Positions 1 to 8,158 are shown, counted from the stretch's first letter. The stretch: 64,000 nt of DNA from an uncultured Bacteroidales bacterium (GCA_900316525.1 ONDF01000012.1:1-64000), one strand, 5' to 3'. Program-made: numbers and translations. Notes: generated by a model not told the origin, from the letters alone.

Positions 1-2
1 CC

Positions 3-32
3 AGGTGTTATCACAATCTTTTGATAACACCT
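3..32. repeat. Recombination-core-like inverted repeat, 11-8-11
   Basis: Two perfect 11-nt arms (AGGTGTTATCA at 3-13 and TGATAACACCT at 22-32) flank an 8-nt spacer. This geometry resembles tyrosine recombinase core sites such as dif or att, where two monomers bind arms around a 6-8 nt crossover. It lies at the outer end of the recombinase trio, as expected for a substrate site. Function is inferred from geometry and position. Confidence 0.5.
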
Positions 33-43
33 GTTATCCAAAG

Positions 44-214
44 ACAATTGTTATCAAATCTTGACATAAACCGGTGTCCTCTGCATGGTTTTCAGCTTGT
101 TGTGCCCAGCAGTGTTAAGGACTTAGATAACAAGCTATTCTTGAGGTGCACTGCACCTCTTTTTCTTTTTGTTCTTTATCGTATCTTTTGATAATCTCTA
201 TCGATAACAATTGT
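44..214. repeat. Long-range 12-nt inverted repeat flanking the element leader
   Basis: ACAATTGTTATC at 44-55 is the exact inverse of GATAACAATTGT at 203-214, directly before the first recombinase ATG. Further GATAAC or near-GATAAC sites lie at 126-131 and 189-195. The leader (33-214) therefore holds several copies of the core hexamer also found in the 11-8-11 repeat. They could be accessory recombinase-binding sites or autoregulatory operators. No convincing TAnnTTTG promoter is seen here. Confidence 0.45.
143..170 (+). terminator. Possible terminator or attenuator upstream of the recombinases
   Basis: GAGGTGCA-C-TGCACCTC (143-159) is a perfect palindrome followed by a T-rich run (160-170). 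Read on the plus strand this looks like a rho-independent terminator. It may stop read-through from outside the element, or attenuate recombinase transcription if a promoter lies upstream. The true hairpin would need a larger loop than the single central base. Confidence 0.4.
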
Positions 215-1456
215 ATGAAAAAGAACATCTCAAAAGAAAGGATCATCCCTCGATGTAGGGCGGTCCTCATTGCAAGTGGCTTCTCAGAAAGAGTCATTGT
301 TGCATATGTCTGGGACGCTAGGCGTCTGATTGAATACATGACAGAAACAGCATGTCGATATTACACGCCATTAGTTGGGGAAAAGTATCTCAAGATGGTT
401 GCAACCTCGTCGTGGAAAGACAGGATCAAGGTGCGAGCACATAAATTTATAAAGCGATTGAACTTAATCTTGAGCACTTCTTCCGATACAATATACCGGC
501 GCGGAGCTTGTCCCAAAACTCGCTCGTTCCCTGGAGAAATCGGTTCAACGGCCCTGTCATTACTTGAGTCTATGGAGGGTCATGTTGGAACGGCAACTAT
601 TGCGCAATACAGAAGTTATCTAAGCTACTTCTGTGTCAGTATGCATGCGCAGAAAATCACACTAAAAAATCTGTCCAGGGACGTTATTGTCCGTTATATT
701 GACTCTTCCAACTTCCAAAAACGTAGAATCCGTATACTAATCAAATCTTTATTAACCTTTGCGTATGAGCAGAACCTGATCAGTTATGAACAAAAGAGTT
801 GTCTGGATGACATACATTATAAGGAGCGTCGAAAGCTTCCGTCGTTCTATAGTCCTCAGGAAGTTATAAAGCTTGAGTCTTCTATCGATAGATCTACCGC
901 CGTAGGGAAGCGCGACTACGCTATGGTTCTCCTAGCTTCACGGCTCGGTATAAGAGCGGGTGACATCTGTTCTCTAAAGTTCTCAAATATTGACTGGGAC
1001 AGGAACATAATCGAGATAGAACAATCGAAAACCGGCATATATGTCGCACTTCCTTTACTTGAAGATGTTGGCAATGCAATAATAGACTATATCCGAAATG
1101 GACGCCCTCCGACCGAGATAAAGAATATCTTCGTAAGCCATACATATCCGGACAGGCCTGTCACGACGAACCTAATTACATCCCGTGTCCATCGTTGGAT
1201 CATAAACTCAGGGGCGGACATATCTGGGAGGCACGCTGGCCCGCATTCTCTAAGACATAGCTTGGCATCGACTTTATTGAATGACGGGGTAGAACTACCT
1301 GTTATATCAGAGGCATTAGGTCATGAGTTCACGAGTTCAACGATGCTATACTTGAATACTGACATAAACTCGCTGTTAGCTTGTTCTCTTGATGTTCCCA
1401 TGGTGGATAGTAAGTACTACAATCAATATGGAGGGATATTGTATGGAGAAAATTGA
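215..1456 (+). CDS. Tyrosine recombinase 1 of RIT trio
   Basis: Site-specific recombinase of the phage integrase family, 413 aa from the ATG at 215. An upstream in-frame ATG at 146 would add 23 residues that run through the palindromic leader, so 215 is preferred. The N-terminal half fits a SAM-like core-binding domain. The C-terminal catalytic half shows the first Arg in LGIRAGD (about residue 245), the H-x-x-R box HSLRH (about 345), LGHE (about 369) and the nucleophile Tyr in MLYLN (about 379), so the active site looks intact. It overlaps recombinase 2 by 14 nt, suggesting translational coupling. It probably acts with its two partners in element transposition; the division of labour is unknown. 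Confidence 0.85.
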   Translation: MKKNISKERIIPRCRAVLIASGFSERVIVAYVWDARRLIEYMTETACRYYTPLVGEKYLKMVATSSWKDRIKVRAHKFIKRLNLILSTSSDTIYRRGACPKTRSFPGEIGSTALSLLESMEGHVGTATIAQYRSYLSYFCVSMHAQKITLKNLSRDVIVRYIDSSNFQKRRIRILIKSLLTFAYEQNLISYEQKSCLDDIHYKERRKLPSFYSPQEVIKLESSIDRSTAVGKRDYAMVLLASRLGIRAGDICSLKFSNIDWDRNIIEIEQSKTGIYVALPLLEDVGNAIIDYIRNGRPPTEIKNIFVSHTYPDRPVTTNLITSRVHRWIINSGADISGRHAGPHSLRHSLASTLLNDGVELPVISEALGHEFTSSTMLYLNTDINSLLACSLDVPMVDSKYYNQYGGILYGEN

Positions 1457-2465
1457 GTATGACTTTGTCAGTCCCCTTGCTCCTTATATGAGAGCATACC
1501 TTGCCGAATATGAATCTCAAGGGAAGAATCCCAAATTGGTTGAGTTCGCACTTCGAACCTTTGATCAACACCTCGTGAAGGTCAACTATCAGGCTGATCA
1601 ACTCCTGTCAGAGGACATATACAAGGGCTGGTTGGATAGATGGAACAAACTAAACCAGATAACTCTGTATCACGAGGCGGCTTATATGTCAAGGTTCCTC
1701 AAATACTTATGTGGTTGTGGGGTGCTATGTCATATCCCGCGGCTCCCCAAACCAGGCAAAAGAACCTTTGTTCCGTATATCTTCTCGTACGACGAAATGG
1801 CCAGAATCTTCCAAGAATGTGATGACTGGAGGAATCGACTATATACGAAAGACAGCCATCAACTCGTGATGCCGGCATTGCTTCGCCTCCTTTACAGCAC
1901 CGGTGTTAGAATAAATGAAGCTCTTGGGATAGAGAATCGCGATGTCATGTTTGACAAGCATTGCATAGTCATACGAAACACCAAGAATAATAGCGACAGG
2001 TTCGCCCCAATCAACGAATCCCTAGAAACTGTACTACGAGAATACATAAAAAATAGGAGCAGAATCCATAAGCGAGGAATAGAAGACCCGTCAAGCCCCT
2101 TCTTTATAAAGGCTGATGGGACAAAATGTAACTCAGGGACTATCTTATTGCGCTTTAAGGCAATCTGCAGAAATGCCGGGATAGAACACCAGCAAGGCCG
2201 CCACGGTATCAGGGTACATGACCTAAGACATACTGCTTGCGTGCACGCCTTGATAAAAATGGTCAACTCTGGGAAAGATCCATATTGCTGTCTGCCATCG
2301 TTGGCCGTATATATGGGACATTGTGATGTCCAGGCCACGGAATACTATCTCAGGCTCGCTCAAATGGCGTATCCCGACATAATAAAACTAACGGAGCCGC
2401 TCTCCTGTTCTCTTGATGCTATAATAAACAATGCCGTTAACGCACACAAAAATGGATCAGTATAA
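1443..2465 (+). CDS. Tyrosine recombinase 2 of RIT trio
   Basis: Phage-integrase-family recombinase, 340 aa, from the ATG at 1443, which sits inside the end of recombinase 1. The longer frame from 1389 would overlap gene 1 by 68 nt and is not needed. Catalytic landmarks are present: Arg in STGVRINE (about residue 155), DLRH (about 260), MGHCD (about 292) and the Tyr in TEYYLR (about 301). The N-terminal part is a short core-binding region. The gene overlaps recombinase 3 by 14 nt, so all three are likely translated as a coupled set. Confidence 0.85.
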   Translation: MEKIEYDFVSPLAPYMRAYLAEYESQGKNPKLVEFALRTFDQHLVKVNYQADQLLSEDIYKGWLDRWNKLNQITLYHEAAYMSRFLKYLCGCGVLCHIPRLPKPGKRTFVPYIFSYDEMARIFQECDDWRNRLYTKDSHQLVMPALLRLLYSTGVRINEALGIENRDVMFDKHCIVIRNTKNNSDRFAPINESLETVLREYIKNRSRIHKRGIEDPSSPFFIKADGTKCNSGTILLRFKAICRNAGIEHQQGRHGIRVHDLRHTACVHALIKMVNSGKDPYCCLPSLAVYMGHCDVQATEYYLRLAQMAYPDIIKLTEPLSCSLDAIINNAVNAHKNGSV

Positions 2466-3477
2466 AGACTTTGCAAAAGTGCTGGAATCGTTCTTCATGG
2501 GATATCTCGTGCAGGAAAAGGGATGTAGCACAAATACAATAAGGGCATATAGAGACGCCTTCACACTCTTCCTGTCATATCTGGAGGACGAACATCATAT
2601 AAAGCCAGATAGAATATCATTGGCTAATGTCAATAAGGTCAATGTCTTGAACTACCTGGACTGGCTGGAAACCAACAAATCAGCCACGGTCAGGACAAGG
2701 AATCACAGATGTGTGGTCATGAAATCCTTCTGTAAATATCTGATGTACGTGGACCCTCTGCATATGGCCCAGTGGAAACAGGTGTGCTCTATCCAGAATA
2801 AAAAAGGCCCACAAGGATCAATCCATTATCTGACGATAGATGGTATCAAATCCGTCTTGGAAACCATCGACGTGTCATCCGTAAAAGGACGTAGAGACCT
2901 GACCATGTTATCCTTGCTCTATAATACAGGAGCAAGAGTACAGGAACTGATAGACCTTACTCCCTCCTCTTTGCGCTTGTCAAAACCTAGCGTTGTTATG
3001 ATACACGGTAAAGGGAATAAAACGAGGATCGTCCCTCTGGACGGTAATATCGTACACCTCCTTGAGACATACCTTAATGAGCAGCACTTAAATCTTCCTG
3101 GTCGAGAATCACATCCCCTCTTCTATAATACCTGGGGAGAAAAACTGACTACCGCTGGAATAACATATGTCTTGAATAAGTACTATCATGAAGCTCAACT
3201 CCTTCATGATGAACTCGTCCCGAAAAAGATCAGCCCTCATGTCTTAAGGCACTCTAGAGCGATGCATCTTCTACAAGCTGGCGTAAATCTGATCTACATA
3301 AGGGACATCTTAGGACACGTGTCAATACAAACTACTGAGATATACGCAAGGGCAGACTCGGAACAGAAACGGAAAGCACTGGAAAACGCCTACGCTGAAG
3401 TTGGCTTAACCGAGCCGAAGGTCAAATCGTGGGAAAGAAATAGCAAGCTAAAGGAATACTTAAAAAGCCTGGTATAA
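2452..3477 (+). CDS. Tyrosine recombinase 3 of RIT trio
   Basis: Phage-integrase-family recombinase, 341 aa, most like XerC/XerD-type enzymes. The start at 2452 is chosen over 2431 because residues from MDQYKDF onward look like a normal core-binding N-terminus (with CSTNTIRAYRDAF, typical of Xer-like proteins). The catalytic set is complete: TGARVQE (about residue 162), HVLRH (about 262), LGHVS (about 288) and Tyr in TTEIYAR (about 297). It is the last gene of the trio; the inverted GTTATC repeat starts 3 nt after its stop codon. Confidence 0.87.
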   Translation: MDQYKDFAKVLESFFMGYLVQEKGCSTNTIRAYRDAFTLFLSYLEDEHHIKPDRISLANVNKVNVLNYLDWLETNKSATVRTRNHRCVVMKSFCKYLMYVDPLHMAQWKQVCSIQNKKGPQGSIHYLTIDGIKSVLETIDVSSVKGRRDLTMLSLLYNTGARVQELIDLTPSSLRLSKPSVVMIHGKGNKTRIVPLDGNIVHLLETYLNEQHLNLPGRESHPLFYNTWGEKLTTAGITYVLNKYYHEAQLLHDELVPKKISPHVLRHSRAMHLLQAGVNLIYIRDILGHVSIQTTEIYARADSEQKRKALENAYAEVGLTEPKVKSWERNSKLKEYLKSLV

Positions 3478-3479
3478 TC

Positions 3480-3491
3480 GTTATCAAAAGA
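3480..3491. repeat. Right-end inverse copy of the left-end 12-mer
   Basis: GTTATCAAAAGA (3480-3491) is the exact inverse of 17-28, which forms part of the 11-8-11 repeat at the left end of the element. It starts 3 nt past the stop codon of the third recombinase. Together the two copies mark the two sides of the trio and are candidate recombinase-binding half-sites. Confidence 0.55.
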
Positions 3492-3535
3492 GAAAAAGCA
3501 AAAGAGTTGCCCGTCATTAACCGTGATGGGCAACT
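3492..3535 (-). terminator. Hairpin terminator reading leftward at RIT right end
   Basis: The arms 3505-3516 and 3524-3535 form a 12-bp stem with one G-T wobble and a 7-nt loop. On the minus strand it is followed by a T-rich stretch (3504 down to 3484). It would stop leftward transcription from the broken transposase-like gene before it enters the recombinase trio antisense. On the plus strand there is no T-tract. Confidence 0.55.
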
Positions 3536-3814
3536 TCAGTAATGTACTTGTGATAATCTATCTGTTGCTATAACATTCTTCTTAAAGGCATCTATGAAAA
3601 GCCGCGCATCATCCTTGGTACAATAAAGGACAAAGTGAACGTGGTTTGACATCAGCGTAAAGGAAAGGACTGTCACCCCAAGCAAGAACGACAAGACCGC
3701 GACATAGTTCATTCCCACCTTGTAGTCATCATCTTCGCGGAACCATAATCCCTCCTTCAGGTGTTCAGTCGTAACCAGCCAATAGTCTTTAGAACGACCA
3801 TCCTTCGGACTCAT
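3536..3814 (-). pseudogene. Truncated Y1/IS200-like transposase-family gene
   Basis: A 92-residue remnant from the ATG at 3814 that matches the N-terminal part of Bacteroidota 'transposase IS200-like' (Y1, HUH nuclease) proteins: YWLVTTEHLKEGLWF, then the His-hydrophobe-His signature in MSNHVHFVL, then FIDAFKK. The family continues with the catalytic Tyr helix and another ~70 or more residues, but here the frame shifts into unrelated sequence (NVIATD..., stop at 3536) at the proposed RIT right end. The catalytic Tyr region is therefore missing and the protein should be inactive. It overlaps the end of the upstream 285-aa gene by 26 nt and was probably co-transcribed with it. Confidence 0.7.
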
Positions 3815-4646
3815 CCTCCTCGTCGCTCTCATAATCGTCCTCCGTTTCGCCGTATTGTTCCATCTCAGCCTTTTCTCCTGCCATCCAGGACAGGAACCAA
3901 CGGTGGCACTCTTGCTCGTGCTCCCGATGCTCTTCCTCCGAAAAACGATCCTGGACAGGGAAACGGACCTCTTCATCCACAAGTAGTTCCAGCGCCTGCT
4001 CATACTTGCCGATCAGGTTCGCCCGTTCAATGGCTGTTGGTTCTCTCAGGAGATACTTGTCATCCGTTCGCGGCACCCTTGTCTCTCTCCCCCGGATGTC
4101 AATTATCCAATGCTTCTTCCAGGGGAGGACATAGTATTGGGGACCGGACTCCTCTTCGTATTTCCCCGGATTCCGCAAGACGTCCAGCATATCCAGCAAT
4201 TTATGGATCATCACGTTTCTGGCGATTCTGTTCTCACTGATTTTCCAGATATACTTTTCATAGGATGTGCTCCAAAGTGTTTCAGCGATCATCCAGTCCT
4301 GCCTCGCCTTCTCGTCCTCCAAAAGAGATTGCGGCATATTGGTTCCCAGCAAATCTTCAGATGGCACCTCATACTTCGACTTGGGCCGTTTCATCTTCAA
4401 AGGCGGTACGAAAAGATCCAAAGCCGCCTTCCACTCGGGTTCCCCATCTACATCGATATCAAACAGGGCCCTCGTATAACCGGATCCGGCATAGAAAGCG
4501 TGCATCATTCCCACCACCATCTCATCATAATTCTTTGCCATCGCCATCACCCGGAACGAATGGCCCACCATACTGAGGCGCTCCTTCCACGACCAATCCA
4601 AGGAAGTTAGCTGGATGATGCTCATACATTGACTCAAGACGCTCAT
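3789..4646 (-). CDS. Hypothetical protein, acidic C-terminus
   Basis: A 285-aa protein I do not recognise. It is rich in charged and aromatic residues, has no signal peptide or clear membrane segment, and ends in a strongly acidic tail (DDYESDEEDE). Starts at 4646 or 4625 (second Met) are both possible. A good Bacteroidota promoter precedes it (-33 TTG 4724-4726, -7 TATATTTG 4697-4704), so it is likely expressed. It runs into the broken Y1-transposase-like gene with a 26-nt overlap. Its base composition is closer to the mobile left end than to the pectin locus, suggesting accessory DNA. Confidence 0.65.
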   Translation of the reverse strand: MSVLSQCMSIIQLTSLDWSWKERLSMVGHSFRVMAMAKNYDEMVVGMMHAFYAGSGYTRALFDIDVDGEPEWKAALDLFVPPLKMKRPKSKYEVPSEDLLGTNMPQSLLEDEKARQDWMIAETLWSTSYEKYIWKISENRIARNVMIHKLLDMLDVLRNPGKYEEESGPQYYVLPWKKHWIIDIRGRETRVPRTDDKYLLREPTAIERANLIGKYEQALELLVDEEVRFPVQDRFSEEEHREHEQECHRWFLSWMAGEKAEMEQYGETEDDYESDEEDESEGWSF

Positions 4647-4673
4647 ATCTCACACACAAATAAAGTTGAACAA

Positions 4674-4726
4674 ACGGATGCTGACAGCACCCGTTACAAA
4701 TATAGCGTTTCACACAGAAACCGCAA
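4674..4726 (-). promoter_or_regulatory. Promoter and 5'-terminal stem-loop for the 285-aa gene
   Basis: Reading leftward, TTG (4724-4726), a 19-nt spacer and TATATTTG (4697-4704) match the Bacteroidota -33/-7 consensus. The predicted start point falls near 4693. Arms 4674-4682 and 4686-4694 form a 9-bp stem with one mismatch and a GAC loop, so the transcript would begin with a hairpin. The rest of the 281-bp gap (4727-4864) shows nothing I can name. Confidence 0.6.
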
Positions 4727-4864
4727 GGTATTACAGTTTCTTTTGTCGACGAAAATAAGATGCACCGTGGCTATCGTCCCAACCGATGTAGGGCAAGCCA
4801 TGAAAACCGCGGGAAATCGTGTCCATCGTCCCAGCAAATGGACCTGAAGCCACGCTGTTCCCCT

Positions 4865-4900
4865 AAAAAAGGATTCCCGCACATCAGTAGATGCGCGGGA
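4865..4900 (-). terminator. Terminator at the end of the pectin operon
   Basis: Arms 4875-4884 and 4891-4900 (10 bp, one G-T pair) with a 6-nt loop are followed on the minus strand by six T residues (4870-4865). It lies 28 nt past the stop codon of the pectinesterase gene and marks the end of the long leftward operon. Confidence 0.8.
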
Positions 4901-4927
4901 GCCACATTCTGGATGGCTGAAGCCCCC

Positions 4928-6694
4928 CTACCACCCCAGCACGGACTGCCGGGTGGAGTAGGGTTCGGCCTCGGCGGCGGTGAGGACCTTGCCGGAGGCG
5001 TTGTGGCCGGTGATGGCCTTGCCGGAGGCGTCCACGGAGCCGTATTCGCGCCAGCCGGAGGTCGCGGTGGGCGTCGACGGGTTCGGGGCCTTGTCCGTAT
5101 GCCAGCCGGTGGGAGCGATGACCGGGCCCATCGTGCAGTTCACGAAGACCACGTTGTCGAAGTACTCCGTCGAGCCGCCGGAACGGGCGAGGTACATCGA
5201 GCCGTCCTTGACACCGGATTCCGCCGTCAGCTTGCAGTTCAGGAACACGAATCCCTTGTTCGAGACCGAAGGGACGCGGGCCTGGATGAGGTAGCCGCCC
5301 GCCCGGGAGCGGATCTCGCAGTCCTCGAACAGGCAGGCTTCGGGATAGCCCCAGATGTAGTCCACGTGACCGGCGATCAGGGAGTTGTGCACCCACACCT
5401 TGCCCTTGCACAGGAACGTGTCCTGCCAGGAGATGAGCGAACAGTTCTCCACCGTCAGCTTGTAGTTGGAGTTGAAGTAGATCGTCTCCGCCTGGCCCTT
5501 GTGGGACGGGATCGAATACGTGTTCTCGATGGTCAGGTTCTCCAGCACCAGGTTGTCGCAGCTCTCCACCAGGAAGACGCTGCGGCCGCCGGACTTGCCG
5601 ATGGAGGCGCCCCGGGACGGCTTGGCCGATAGGGAGCCGCCGGAACCGGTCTCGTAGGAGTCGTTGTTCGGGTAGGCGATTATACTCTTATCCCGGGACG
5701 CCCCCTTGATGGTGACATTGTTCTTGTTGCGGAGGAAGAGCAGTTCCTGGTAGGTTCCCTCCCCTATTTCGATGGTGACCGCATCGTCTTTCTTCACATA
5801 GCGGCTCACATAGCTGAGGGCTCCCTGGACGGTGCAGAAGTCGCCGGAGCCGTCGGCAGCCACCTTGAATGTGGCGCCGGAAGGGGCCGCTTTCACCGTG
5901 AAAGGCATATCGTCCTTCCCGACGGCCTTCCCTGCGACGGACGCGTCGACCGTCACATAATAGGACTCCCCGAAGGAAAGCGCCTCGTTGTGGAGCTTGA
6001 TCTCCAGCGTCTTGCCCTTGACCCGCAGCGGCGTATAATGGACGATGCGGTACTGGCTGCTGTGGAGCGCGTCCAGGAAGGTGTGGAACGGCGAGTCATC
6101 GTTGATGGCGATCTTGCCGGCGTCGGCATCGGCCCCCTTGGGGACCATGGTGCCGTCGGAGAGGACATCGACCTTGGCGATGTCCGCCAGGTCGATCTTG
6201 TCCACCAGGGTGCCGTCGGCCTTGAACACCTGCACGAGACCGGAAGTCCCGAGGGTGGGCGCCGAATCGAAAGTGATGACCAGCGGCGCGTCCACGCACA
6301 GGACCGCGGCAGACGGATCGGGCGGAACCGGTTTCGTTCCCTTCGTCGTCCCTTCCACGACAGCGCTGTAGGCCGATGTCCCGCCGGGACCGGTCGCGCA
6401 CACGGAGAACCCGTATGTGGTCGCTTGATCGAGGGAACTCACAGTCACGTTGCGGGTGTTGGCCGTTCCTTCGCCGGCAGCGGAGCCATCCTTTGTCAGC
6501 TTCCATTTGTAGGAAGCCGCCCCCTGGACCGCATCCCACTGGAACGTCAGACTGGTTTCCGTGGCGCTGTGCAGTTTCACGTTCTGCGGAACGGAAGGAA
6601 CCGGCTGTCCCTGGTCCGGGACGGTCGGTTCCTCACTCTTTCCGCAGGAACTGATGGCGCAGAGCGCCAGCAATGCTGCGATTCCCTTTCTCAT
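4928..6694 (-). CDS. Pectinesterase (CE8) lipoprotein with N-terminal Fn3 domain
   Basis: A 588-aa surface or periplasmic lipoprotein that removes methyl esters from homogalacturonan. The lipobox ends at Cys17 (ISSCGK). A fibronectin type III domain (about 36-118) and an Ig-like segment (about 130-270) precede the right-handed beta-helix CE8 domain (about 276-588). CE8 motifs are visible: GQAETIYF, WQDTFL and GHVDYIWG, carrying the family Gln and two catalytic Asp residues. The usual YLGRPW is replaced by YLARSGG, a divergence. The start at 6694 overlaps the upstream stop (TAATG); the much longer frame to 7300 only reads through the transporter gene out of frame. It is the last gene of the operon. 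Confidence 0.85.
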   Translation of the reverse strand: MRKGIAALLALCAISSCGKSEEPTVPDQGQPVPSVPQNVKLHSATETSLTFQWDAVQGAASYKWKLTKDGSAAGEGTANTRNVTVSSLDQATTYGFSVCATGPGGTSAYSAVVEGTTKGTKPVPPDPSAAVLCVDAPLVITFDSAPTLGTSGLVQVFKADGTLVDKIDLADIAKVDVLSDGTMVPKGADADAGKIAINDDSPFHTFLDALHSSQYRIVHYTPLRVKGKTLEIKLHNEALSFGESYYVTVDASVAGKAVGKDDMPFTVKAAPSGATFKVAADGSGDFCTVQGALSYVSRYVKKDDAVTIEIGEGTYQELLFLRNKNNVTIKGASRDKSIIAYPNNDSYETGSGGSLSAKPSRGASIGKSGGRSVFLVESCDNLVLENLTIENTYSIPSHKGQAETIYFNSNYKLTVENCSLISWQDTFLCKGKVWVHNSLIAGHVDYIWGYPEACLFEDCEIRSRAGGYLIQARVPSVSNKGFVFLNCKLTAESGVKDGSMYLARSGGSTEYFDNVVFVNCTMGPVIAPTGWHTDKAPNPSTPTATSGWREYGSVDASGKAITGHNASGKVLTAAEAEPYSTRQSVLGW

Positions 6695-8154
6695 TACAGT
6701 TCCACCGGCTTGTACTTCGGCACGAGGGACTTCATGATGACCCAGGCGATCAGGTACGCCAGGCCGCAGAAGCAGAACATGATGAAGTAGCCCGCAGGCT
6801 TGCCTTCGAAGCCGAGGAAGCGGAAGGCGGGACCGGCGTTCTCCGCATAGGTGAACAGCTTGCCGGCGATCTTCTGGATGAACATCGAACCGACACCGCC
6901 CGCCATGGCGCCGATGCCCGTCACGGTCGCGATCGCGCCCTTCGGGAACATGTCGCCGATGGTGGAGAAGAGGTTCGCGCTCCAGGCCTGGTGGCCGGCG
7001 GCCGCGAGGCCGATGAGGATGGCGGGGATCCAGGCGGAGTTGTAGTGCATGCCCAGCGGCTGCGCCAGCAGGGCGCAGAGCGGGAAGAACGCGAAGATGA
7101 GCATCGCGAGCATGCGGCCCGGATAGGGATGCATGCCCTTCTTCTCGACGAAGATCTTCGGCAGATAGCCGCCGCCGATGGAAACGACCGTCACGATGAG
7201 GTAGAGCGTGAAGATGAGCCACTGGCCCAGCGGGGTCGTCACCGGCGCGTTGAACTGGTTGCTGAAGTAGGAAGGAGCCCAGAACAGGAAGAACCACCAC
7301 ACACCGTCCGTGAAGAACTTACCGGTGATGAACTGCCAGGTCTGCTTGAAAGTGAAGCACTTCCACAGGGAAACCTGCTTCTCCTCGGCAGCCTTGGGCG
7401 CCGCGTTCGCGACGGCCGCGTCGTCCGCGTCATCCTGGTGGATATACTCCAGTTCCGCCTCGTTCACGTGCTTGCTCTTTTCGGGCTTCTCATACATGAA
7501 GGCCCAGAAGAACATCCAGATGAAGCCCAGGGCGCCGATGATGATGAAGGCCATTTCCCAGCCGAACTTCATCGCGAGCGGCGGGATGCACAGCGGCGCG
7601 GCGAGCGCACCGACGGAAGCGCCGGCGTTGAAGATGGAGGTCGCGAAGGCGCGGTCCTTCTTCGGGAAGTACTCGGCGGTCACCTTGATGGCCGCCGGGA
7701 AGTTGCCGGCCTCGCCGAGCGCCAGGATGCCCCGGCACAGCAGGAACAGGTAGACGGAAGTCGTCGAGATGGCCAATGCGACGTTGGAAGCGACCTCGAC
7801 CCCCTTGAGGGCGGCGAGATCCTGGCCGACAATCGCGCCCGTGGCCCAGCCGCAGGCGGCGTGCAGGCACGCGCCGGCAGACCAGACGCCGATGGCGATC
7901 AGGTAGCCCTTCTTCGTGCCCATCCAGTCCACGAACTTGCCCGCGAACAGGCAGGCAATCGCGTAGAAGATGGAGAAGAATGCGGTAATCGTACCGTAGT
8001 TGTCGTCATTCCAGTGGAATTCCGGCTTGATGAAGTTCTCGTACGTGAGAGACAGCACCTGGCGGTCCAGGTAGTTGACGGTCGTCGCCACGAACAGCAG
8101 CGAGCACAGCCACCAACGCCAGTTGGTCATCAGTTTTTTCTGTGTTTCACCCAT
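6694..8154 (-). CDS. exuT: Hexuronate transporter, MFS (ExuT-like)
   Basis: A 486-aa major facilitator superfamily permease of the anion:cation symporter type, expected to carry galacturonate or other hexuronates across the inner membrane. It has about twelve hydrophobic segments, the early signature TTVNYLDRQVLS of ExuT/GudP-like carriers, and a long charged cytoplasmic loop in the middle (PEKSKHVNEAELEYIHQDD). The start MGETQKKL at 8154 is chosen; an ATG at 8166 would overlap uxaB. Its position between uxaB and the pectinesterase gene supports galacturonate as the substrate. Substrate range beyond that is inferred. Confidence 0.85.
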   Translation of the reverse strand: MGETQKKLMTNWRWWLCSLLFVATTVNYLDRQVLSLTYENFIKPEFHWNDDNYGTITAFFSIFYAIACLFAGKFVDWMGTKKGYLIAIGVWSAGACLHAACGWATGAIVGQDLAALKGVEVASNVALAISTTSVYLFLLCRGILALGEAGNFPAAIKVTAEYFPKKDRAFATSIFNAGASVGALAAPLCIPPLAMKFGWEMAFIIIGALGFIWMFFWAFMYEKPEKSKHVNEAELEYIHQDDADDAAVANAAPKAAEEKQVSLWKCFTFKQTWQFITGKFFTDGVWWFFLFWAPSYFSNQFNAPVTTPLGQWLIFTLYLIVTVVSIGGGYLPKIFVEKKGMHPYPGRMLAMLIFAFFPLCALLAQPLGMHYNSAWIPAILIGLAAAGHQAWSANLFSTIGDMFPKGAIATVTGIGAMAGGVGSMFIQKIAGKLFTYAENAGPAFRFLGFEGKPAGYFIMFCFCGLAYLIAWVIMKSLVPKYKPVEL

Positions 8155-8158
8155 AGTA

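Larger units (their letters stand above)
1..3575 (+). mobile_element. RIT-like element (three tandem tyrosine recombinases), left end outside window
   Basis: Three tyrosine recombinase genes lie head to tail in one direction, each overlapping the previous by 14 nt, with no other gene between them; this is the arrangement described for 'recombinase in trio' (RIT) elements. The block is clearly richer in A+T than the carbohydrate loci that follow. GTTATC/GATAAC sites cluster at the left end and recur at the right end: a 12-nt inverted match at 17-28 and 3480-3491, and TTATCACAA at 8-16 with its inverse at 3548-3556. The right boundary is placed near 3575 because a Y1 transposase-like reading frame loses its family sequence there. 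The left boundary is inferred to lie a few bases before position 1. Exact ends are not proven. Confidence 0.72.

Noticed and set aside
1..214. A CRISPR array or origin because of repeated GTTATC/GATAAC units
   Set aside because: The repeats are short, in both orientations and unevenly spaced, with no spacers of constant length; they fit recombinase-binding sites better. No DnaA boxes or dnaA gene are seen.
3505..3535. The hairpin as a terminator for the recombinase trio
   Set aside because: No T-tract follows on the plus strand; the T-rich side is on the minus strand.
4727..4864. A possible structured RNA or tRNA between the 285-aa gene promoter and the pectin operon end
   Set aside because: No cloverleaf, conserved T-loop or riboswitch pattern could be found; only isolated short repeats.
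4928..7300. A 790-aa minus-strand frame joining the pectinesterase to sequence inside the transporter
   Set aside because: The first 202 codons are the transporter gene read out of frame; the true pectinesterase starts at 6694 with a lipoprotein signal peptide.
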